In this document: one piece after another, positions 6,930 to 11,569 of the stretch
Numbering within the stretch: the stretch's first letter is position 1
Layout of the letters: each line of letters opens with the position of its first letter
Assembly: GCA_035282865.1 (NCBI GenBank)
Contig: DATEVB010000174.1
Span: 1 to 12,851, forward strand
Direction: 5' to 3'
DNA: 12,851 nt
Origin: UBA4744 sp035282865
GTDB taxonomy: Bacteria; Actinomycetota; Acidimicrobiia; Spongiisociales; UBA4744
Notes under the pieces: generated by a model
The model's input: the letters and a program-made list of their open reading frames with translations, nothing else
Told to the model about the DNA's origin: nothing
The model's database searches: none
Translations under genes and position numbers: made by a program

Positions 6930-8071
6930 GATTCGTTGCCACCTTGTTCATGGTCGGGGTCATGCTCGTCGTTGCCGGGTGCTCGGCAGGTTTCGGCTCG
7001 CAGCTCGGGGCGATCGCAGATACGGTCCCCTCGACCAGTACCTCGATGTCCACATCGACGACGGTCGCAACGACAATCGCGACGACGCCACCCACCATCA
7101 CGTCGACGACGACCATCCCCCCTTCGCCACCGCCGGTCATCAGTTTCGCCGGTGACACTTCGTTCACGCACGGCCTGGCCTCATACGACCCGTTGGGCGA
7201 AGTGGAGGAGTTGCTGTCGGCTCCGGACCTGACGGTCGTCAACCTGGAGACGACGATCGCCGAGGCGGACGTGGGCCGGGCCTACGCCAAGAAGTACACC
7301 TTCAAATCACCACCGGAAACCACCGGCTTGCTGGCGGGGGCCGGCATCGACGGGGTGGCGCTGGGTAACAATCACACGCTCGATTTCGGGCCGCCGGCCC
7401 TCTTCCGCACCATGGAACTGCTGGACCAGGCCGGGGTGGCCCGCGCCGGAGCGGGGGAGGGTCAGTCCGAGGCGTATGCTCCCATGGTTTTCGAGGTGGC
7501 CGGGCGCCGCATCGCCATCCTGTCGTTTTCCCGGATTCTCAGCGACCCGTCCTGGGCGGCCGACACGGATCGGCCCGGTATCGCTTCGGCCTACCAAGAC
7601 TGGATCCCGGAGACGCTGGCGGCAGTCGAACGAGCGGGCACGGACACCGACCTGGTGGTGGTCATGGTCCACTGGGGCATGGAGCTTCATTATTGCCCTG
7701 AGCCGTACCAGCGTCAGCTGGCCACCGCCTGGGTGGAAGCAGGGGCCGATCTGGTGGTCGGCAGCCACCCGCATGTTCTGCAGGGCGTAGAGCAGATCGG
7801 CGACGCGTTGGTTGTGTATTCGACCGGCAACTTCGCCTTCCCCTCGGCCCGAGGTCTGTCGGGCGACAGCGCCGTGTTCGAGTTCACCTTCGCTGAGGAG
7901 GGTACGACGATGGTTGCCCATCCGATCCACATCATCACCGGACGGCCTCATCCGGCCGATGATGCGCAATCATCCGAGATTCTCGCTCTGCTCTCCGACC
8001 ATTCCTTCGGCTACGTGTTCGATGAACGAGGAGTAGCCATCCCCACCGACCGGCCGGGGGAGTGTGGATGA
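6926..8071 (+). CDS. CapA-family lipoprotein (poly-gamma-glutamate capsule type)
   Basis: A 381-aa predicted lipoprotein: MRFVATLFMVGVMLVVAGC with a lipobox and acylated Cys19. A Thr/Ser/Pro-rich spacer follows (about 33-70), then a CapA/PGA_cap domain of the calcineurin-like metallophosphoesterase fold. Visible motifs are ISFAGDTSF, VVNLETTI, GNNHTLDFG, VVVMVHWGMELHY, ADLVVGSHPHVLQG and VVYSTGNFAFP, which supply the usual Asp, Asn and His metal ligands. CapA/PgsA proteins take part in poly-gamma-glutamate synthesis or export in some bacteria, but many members have no known job, and no pgsB/capB ligase or capC is present here. It overlaps the LLM oxidoreductase by 4 nt. A gamma-glutamyltransferase-family gene lies about 0.9 kb downstream on the other strand; any functional link is speculative. 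Confidence 0.9.
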   Translation: MRFVATLFMVGVMLVVAGCSAGFGSQLGAIADTVPSTSTSMSTSTTVATTIATTPPTITSTTTIPPSPPPVISFAGDTSFTHGLASYDPLGEVEELLSAPDLTVVNLETTIAEADVGRAYAKKYTFKSPPETTGLLAGAGIDGVALGNNHTLDFGPPALFRTMELLDQAGVARAGAGEGQSEAYAPMVFEVAGRRIAILSFSRILSDPSWAADTDRPGIASAYQDWIPETLAAVERAGTDTDLVVVMVHWGMELHYCPEPYQRQLATAWVEAGADLVVGSHPHVLQGVEQIGDALVVYSTGNFAFPSARGLSGDSAVFEFTFAEEGTTMVAHPIHIITGRPHPADDAQSSEILALLSDHSFGYVFDERGVAIPTDRPGECG

Positions 8072-8260
8072 GGAGGCGAGGTCTCGGGTGAAGCCGGGGA
8101 GGGAGGAGTTCGGTTCTTGTTCTTCGTTCCTGGTTCGTCTACCTGAAACCCGGAACCCTCCCCAGGTTGGCGGGGAGGAACCACATCCCCGCCTTGGGCG
8201 GTACTCGTTCCCAACCGGGTCGCTTTGCTCGCCGGGGGGGAGGGGAGGAGGGGGGAGTAA
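8072..8260. other. Convergent intergenic region with nested inverted repeats and a G-tract
   Basis: No gene is supported in these 189 nt between convergent CapA and histidine phosphatase genes. They contain a 7-bp hairpin GGCGGGG/CCCCGCC (8169-8175 with 8187-8193), a competing 7-bp hairpin CCTCCCC/GGGGAGG (8157-8163 with 8172-8178), and outer arms GGTTGG/CCAACC (8165-8170 with 8211-8216) and ACCCGG/CCGGGT (8148-8153 with 8215-8220). A G-rich tract (8234-8256) adjoins the phosphatase stop, and GTTC recurs several times at 8110-8137. It may act as a bidirectional transcription end or be a small dispersed repeat. Confidence 0.6.
8234..8256 (+). other. G-rich tract with G-quadruplex potential
   Basis: Within 23 nt there are runs of 7, 4, 2 and 6 G separated by single A or AGGA on the plus strand. 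This meets the simple four-run G-quadruplex pattern if the 7-G run is split. It lies just beyond the stop of the minus-strand phosphatase gene, whose transcript would carry the C-rich complement. Confidence 0.5.
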
Positions 8261-8890
8261 CTACGGGCGCAACAAGTCGCTCGGTAAATGGCCAACGTCG
8301 TTGATCCCCAGCAACTGGGGGCCGGGCAAGGCCATCGTGGTGATGGAGGCGTTGGTGAGCGGGCCGAAAGGTCCGCCGAATGCCGTGCCCGACAACCCGG
8401 CCGCCCACAACGCCAGCAGCCCGCCCGGGCCCCCATGGGTCGAGACGACGACCAGGTCTTGATCGGTGAGTCCGGCCGCCAGTTCTTGGAAGGCTTCTAT
8501 CACCCGGACCCGCACATCGGCCCAGCGTTCCCCATCGGGACGGGCCACGTCTTCGCCTTCATGGTACCGCCGCCAGGCGTCGGGCCAGCGGAGGGCGATC
8601 TCGTCGGCCACCAACCCGCCCCACTGCCCATTGGCGATCTCCCGCCAGCGCGGGTCGGCTTCGATCCCGAGCCCGAGGTCCCCGGCTACACCTTCGACCG
8701 TGTCCAGGCAGCGCCGCAGGTCGCTGGAGACGATGCGGGTGATCGGCATCCTTCGCAAGCGGCGGGTGAGCGCTTCGGCCTGCTTCCGCCCGAGCGGCGA
8801 AAGGGCGACGTCGTTCTGGCCTATGAAGCGACGCTCGGCGTTGCCTTCGGCCTCTGCATGACGGAGGACTAGCACGGTCGGTCGGCTCAT
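8261..8890 (-). CDS. Histidine phosphatase family protein (phosphoglycerate-mutase-like)
   Basis: A 209-aa cytoplasmic member of the histidine phosphatase superfamily. The N-terminal LVLRHAEAEGN carries the RHG-type motif (here RHA) with Arg10 and phospho-acceptor His11. SSDLRRCLDTVE supplies the second arginine. REIANGQWGG has the acid/base Glu84, and VVVSTHGG has the second catalytic His152. Members include phosphoglycerate mutases, alpha-ribazole phosphatase (CobC) and broad phosphatases; the substrate cannot be told. ATG 8890 was chosen because conserved sequence starts there; the open frame continues upstream to 9016 but would overlap the gamma-glutamyltransferase gene. It follows that gene by 29 nt. 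A TACCAT -10-like box would allow near-leaderless expression of its own. Confidence 0.92.
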   Translation of the reverse strand: MSRPTVLVLRHAEAEGNAERRFIGQNDVALSPLGRKQAEALTRRLRRMPITRIVSSDLRRCLDTVEGVAGDLGLGIEADPRWREIANGQWGGLVADEIALRWPDAWRRYHEGEDVARPDGERWADVRVRVIEAFQELAAGLTDQDLVVVSTHGGPGGLLALWAAGLSGTAFGGPFGPLTNASITTMALPGPQLLGINDVGHLPSDLLRP

Positions 8891-8898
8891 GGCCCCAG

Positions 8899-8904
8899 AT
8901 GGTA
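8899..8904 (-). promoter_or_regulatory. Putative -10 box (TACCAT) before the histidine phosphatase gene
   Basis: Minus-strand TACCAT predicts a start about 2 nt before ATG 8890, in the 29-nt gap after the gamma-glutamyltransferase gene. No -35 is clear; read-through from upstream is equally likely. Confidence 0.3.
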
Positions 8905-8919
8905 CCCCCCGCCGCCGAC

Positions 8920-10500
8920 TCAGCGGACTGCGGCCAGGGCGGTCGGCAGGCGGGGGTCGGCTGCCGCGGTGCGGAGGCCTGACGCAGCCACCCGGATCAG
9001 AGAGACCGGTCCCCAACCTGATTCAAACTGGCCGGCCAGGTCTGCCCCGTGTCCCTTCTTGGCCAGCGCCCGCGCGGTCCTTGTGCCGGCGGTTGCTTCC
9101 AGCCGAATCATCTCAGGTTGATGGTCGATCACCCAGCGGGGGCGCGCCTGGGCCTCGGCGGGAGTGAGGCGGCGATGCAGGAGATGGGCGGCGACCTGCA
9201 GGAGGAGCTGGGGCTGGTACGAGCCGCCCCGGGTGCCCAACAGCAGCTCCAGCCGCCCATCTTTGGTCCACAGGGTGGGCGAGAGGGTGTGTAAGGGCCG
9301 CTTGCCCGGAGCCAACTCGTTCGGGTGGCCGGGCTGCAGGTTGAATCCGGCTCCCCGGTTGTGCAGAAAGAAACCTCCGTCTTCCACGCCGATGCCTCCA
9401 CCAAAACCGGTGTAGTTGGATTGGATCAGCGAGACGCCCATGCCTTGGCGATCGACAACACAGAGGTAGGCGGTGCCGCCGGGTGGGGCGGTCGCCGACG
9501 GCCACCGGGCCGCGGTGTGCCGGTCGATGCCGGCCAGGCGGGCGGACAGCCGGTCGTGGCTCAGCAACTCATCCTGCGGAAGAGGGGCGAAATCCGGATC
9601 GGCAACGAGGTCTCCCAGCTCCCATGCCACTGCCCGGTAGGCCTCGATCAACAGGTGGAAGAAGTCGGGATGATCCGGGTCGGAAGGCGGGTCGAGCCGC
9701 TCAAACAACCAGGCCGCCGCCAGCGTCAGGTAGCCCTGCGAGTTGGGGGGCACCGTCCACCCCGTCAATCCGAACACTTCGAGGGTGAGGGGTTGGACCC
9801 AGTCGCTCCTGATCCCGGCCAGGTCGTCCATCGTGATACGCCCGCCGGTCGCCCTCGAGATCGCCCGGCCGGGTTGCCCTTCGTAGAAAGCCTGCCGGCC
9901 TCCGGAGGCGATTACGTCGAGGGTCGACGCCAGGTTGGGCCGGACCACGATATCGCCGGGGGCGGGTACTCGACCGCCCGGGTACAACCCGGCCGCCGCA
10001 TCCTGAGGGGCCAGACGTTCCTGCAATCGTTCCAGCCCTCCGGACAGTTCCGCCGAAACCGCGAAGCCCTCGGTGGCATAGCGGATGGCAGGTTCGAGCA
10101 CTCTGGCCAGCGGCAACCGGCCAAAGCGATCGGCCAGAGCCGACCACCCTTCGACACAGCCGGGCACGGTAACGGCCTCCGGATGGGTGTAGGGAACGGT
10201 CGAGAACCCGCCGGCCCGTAGCGCCTCGGCGTCCGCCCGGCGGCCGGCCCGTCCGGAGGCGTTGAGCACCGCCGGGACGGCTTCCCCGGGTTGGTGCACG
10301 AGAGCGAAGAGATCACCGCCGACCCCACAGGTCTCGGGGGCAACGACGCCTTGCACCGCATTGGCGGCTATGGCGCCGTCGAGAGCATTGCCGCCGGCCG
10401 CCATGATCTCGAGGGCGGCCAGGGTCGACAGATGATGGGGGGCCACGGCGGCTTCGCCGTATCCGGAAGCCTGGCTGGGGGGTACCGGCCGCGCAGTCAC
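8920..10500 (-). CDS. ggt: Gamma-glutamyltransferase family protein
   Basis: A 526-aa Ntn-hydrolase of the gamma-glutamyltranspeptidase family, which cleaves or transfers gamma-glutamyl groups after autocatalytic processing. Key parts: GGNALDGAIAANAVQGVVAPETCGVGGD near residues 36-63, a GRAGRRADAEALR segment where the substrate-binding Arg should lie, HPEAVTVPGCVEGWS, and PPNSQGYLTLAAA. The likely catalytic nucleophile is Thr343 in PPGGTAYLCVVD, followed by LIQSNYTGFGGGI. The glycine loop LGTRGGSYQPQ matches the oxyanion-side GxxGGS motif. No signal peptide is seen, unlike many periplasmic or secreted GGTs, so a cytoplasmic YwrD-like or cephalosporin-acylase-like member is possible. GTG 10500 starts 7 nt after the preceding gene's stop without a clear Shine-Dalgarno, which suggests translational coupling. 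Confidence 0.92.
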   Translation of the reverse strand: MTARPVPPSQASGYGEAAVAPHHLSTLAALEIMAAGGNALDGAIAANAVQGVVAPETCGVGGDLFALVHQPGEAVPAVLNASGRAGRRADAEALRAGGFSTVPYTHPEAVTVPGCVEGWSALADRFGRLPLARVLEPAIRYATEGFAVSAELSGGLERLQERLAPQDAAAGLYPGGRVPAPGDIVVRPNLASTLDVIASGGRQAFYEGQPGRAISRATGGRITMDDLAGIRSDWVQPLTLEVFGLTGWTVPPNSQGYLTLAAAWLFERLDPPSDPDHPDFFHLLIEAYRAVAWELGDLVADPDFAPLPQDELLSHDRLSARLAGIDRHTAARWPSATAPPGGTAYLCVVDRQGMGVSLIQSNYTGFGGGIGVEDGGFFLHNRGAGFNLQPGHPNELAPGKRPLHTLSPTLWTKDGRLELLLGTRGGSYQPQLLLQVAAHLLHRRLTPAEAQARPRWVIDHQPEMIRLEATAGTRTARALAKKGHGADLAGQFESGWGPVSLIRVAASGLRTAAADPRLPTALAAVR

Positions 10501-10507
10501 GAGGGCA

Positions 10508-11125
10508 TCAGCGGCGCAGCTGGGGAACCTGGCGGTTGAGGGCGTCGAGCACCGCCCGGACGGCCGACTGCGACGGGTCCTGCCCGACGATCGCCGACCC
10601 GACCATGAAACGCTCCTCCCCGCCGCTCACCATCACGATCTGCGCCACCGCCACCGGACGATTGCCGACCATCGGCGTCTCGAGGGCGACCAGGGCCAGG
10701 GCGATGTCGTCGCCGATCGCCTGCTCGAGAGCATGCAGGGTGGCTTCGCCCACCAGGCGCAGGCGGGTGGCGAAGGCGCTCGGGCCGGTCGCTTCCCCGA
10801 TGAACATTTCGTTCTGCCACCCGAGTGTTACCGAAACGTGCAACCTGGTGCCTTCCGGCACCTCTTTGATCTCGATGATGGCGGCCCGTTCCTTCTGGCC
10901 GATCTCGTCGTTTTCGATCTGCACCACCGAGATGACCCGCCGGTCGATGGTCAGGCCAAAGGAGGCCATGGCCAGCGATTGCACGTCGCGTACCACCTGT
11001 TTGGCAGTCTTGCCGGGTGAGGCAAGGACATGCACTTCACTGATCGTGCCGTTGTCACCGACCACCCGGACGGCGTCCACTGTGGGTAGCCGGCAGAGGG
11101 TCTCTTCCAATTCTCGTTGTTTCAC
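10508..11125 (-). CDS. Uncharacterised protein, first gene of the ggt operon
   Basis: A 205-aa soluble protein that I do not recognise by function. The N-terminal ~75 residues look like a small alpha/beta unit: LEETLCRLPTVDAVRVV, then GTISEVHVLASPGKTAKQVVRDVQSLA, then FGLTIDRRVISVVQI. This layout of sensing-like strand, EVHVLA strand and KQVVRDVQS helix recalls unnamed proteins in actinobacteria and clostridia. The C-terminal part (about 90-205) has two long alternating strand/helix repeats, FATRLRLVGEATLHALEQAI and SQSAVRAVLDALNRQV. No signal peptide, TM helix or metal motif is present. GTG 11125 is preferred: minus-strand TACTCT at 11137-11132 would start transcription exactly at this GTG, giving a leaderless mRNA. 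It precedes the ggt gene by 7 nt and diverges from the HD-GYP unit. Confidence 0.8.
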   Translation of the reverse strand: MKQRELEETLCRLPTVDAVRVVGDNGTISEVHVLASPGKTAKQVVRDVQSLAMASFGLTIDRRVISVVQIENDEIGQKERAAIIEIKEVPEGTRLHVSVTLGWQNEMFIGEATGPSAFATRLRLVGEATLHALEQAIGDDIALALVALETPMVGNRPVAVAQIVMVSGGEERFMVGSAIVGQDPSQSAVRAVLDALNRQVPQLRR

Positions 11126-11131
11126 ACGGCC

Positions 11132-11137
11132 AGAGTA
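11132..11137 (-). promoter_or_regulatory. -10 box (TACTCT) for the leaderless operon start at 11125
   Basis: TACTCT on the minus strand ends 7 nt before position 11125, the G of the GTG start codon. No good -35 is found 16-18 nt upstream. The exact fit supports leaderless transcription of the uncharacterised gene, ggt and phosphatase operon. Confidence 0.5.
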
Positions 11138-11171
11138 GCGTTGGCAGGGGTGCCCGGTTGCCTTTCAACCC

Positions 11172-11200
11172 TTGAGCGGGACTGGTGGGACTGCTAACTT
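11172..11200 (+). promoter_or_regulatory. Sigma-70-like promoter of the HD-GYP unit
   Basis: TTGAGC (11172-11177) and TAACTT (11195-11200) are separated by exactly 17 nt, the best -35/-10 pair in the window. Transcription would start near 11207, giving a leader of about 238 nt before the micro-ORF at 11445. Confidence 0.6.
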
Positions 11201-11206
11201 ATCCTC

Positions 11207-11444
11207 AGCCGTCACTCAATGTGGTGGCCCGGGCGGGAAGAGGCCGGCGCGCTGCCGGTTGGTCCGGAGTCTGAGGTAGGGCAAGAGGCTGCCTCCGTAA
11301 AACTGACAACTGAAGGTTTCCCCGACCACACCGGTCGGGGAGGCGCACCGGGCTTGCTCGTCGACCCAGAGTGTTACCCAGCGAAGCGGATCTTCGATTG
11401 GACACAGCGTCCCGTCGAAACTCAAAAACCTGGAGGAACTCTCT
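11207..11444 (+). ncRNA. Structured 5' leader, candidate cis-regulatory RNA of unknown class
   Basis: This is most of a 319-nt stretch (11126-11444) without a confident gene. Hairpins on the plus strand: CCGGC/GCCGG (11244-11258), GGTAG/CTGCC with one G-U (11275-11293), a perfect 8-bp CCCCGACC/GGTCGGGG with a 5-nt loop (11320-11340), and GCCTCC/GGAGGC (11291-11296 with 11339-11344). The last shares bases with the 8-bp stem and the GGTAG stem, so alternative folds exist. An unstructured A-rich stretch and Shine-Dalgarno follow. I tested it by eye against c-di-GMP-I, c-di-AMP, RNase P, tmRNA and SRP RNA signatures and found none. Being a leader of an HD-GYP gene, a ligand- or attenuation-based switch is possible but unproven. 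A coding alternative cannot be fully excluded: an ATG frame from 11219 stays open into the HD-GYP gene. Confidence 0.4.
11432..11436 (+). promoter_or_regulatory. Shine-Dalgarno of the 29-codon micro-ORF
   Basis: GGAGG (extended GGAGGA) lies 8 nt before TTG 11445, ideal spacing, and points to translation starting there. Confidence 0.6.
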
Positions 11445-11534
11445 TTGAAGAGCAAGATCACCAAGTTGATCGCTATTGCAAGCAGCCTGGCGGCGTTGAT
11501 CGTCGCCGGAAGCGCAAGTATCAAGATTGGGTAG
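11445..11534 (+). CDS. 29-aa hydrophobic micro-protein upstream of HD-GYP gene
   Basis: Short ORF with a TTG start, strong Shine-Dalgarno GGAGG at 8 nt, and TAG stop. The product begins MKSKITKLIAIASS and continues with a hydrophobic Leu/Ala/Ile/Val core ending SIKIG: three lysines at the N-terminus then one membrane-spanning-length segment. It looks like a small membrane protein or a signal-peptide-like leader peptide. It sits 35 nt before the HD-GYP start on the same transcript, so it could be a partner of the membrane HD-GYP protein or a translated attenuator. No known family is recognised. The same DNA is open in another plus frame and on the minus strand, so coding status rests on the Shine-Dalgarno and peptide character. 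Confidence 0.5.
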   Translation: MKSKITKLIAIASSLAALIVAGSASIKIG

Positions 11535-11569
11535 CGACAAGCCCGGAGCGCCGACCTTTCGGGAGGCGA

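Noticed and set aside
8891..9016. Longer histidine phosphatase from 9016
   Set aside because: The added 42 residues would overlap the end of the ggt-family gene and precede the conserved strand that starts family members; ATG 8890 is sufficient.
11207..11444. c-di-GMP-I (GEMM) riboswitch, RNase P RNA, tmRNA or SRP RNA
   Set aside because: The conserved GEMM core and the hallmark segments of the other RNAs were looked for by eye and not seen.
11219..11569. 117-codon N-terminal extension of the HD-GYP protein from ATG 11219
   Set aside because: Open in frame, but no Shine-Dalgarno, weak third-position GC, low-complexity polar sequence, and it overlaps strong hairpins and the micro-ORF.
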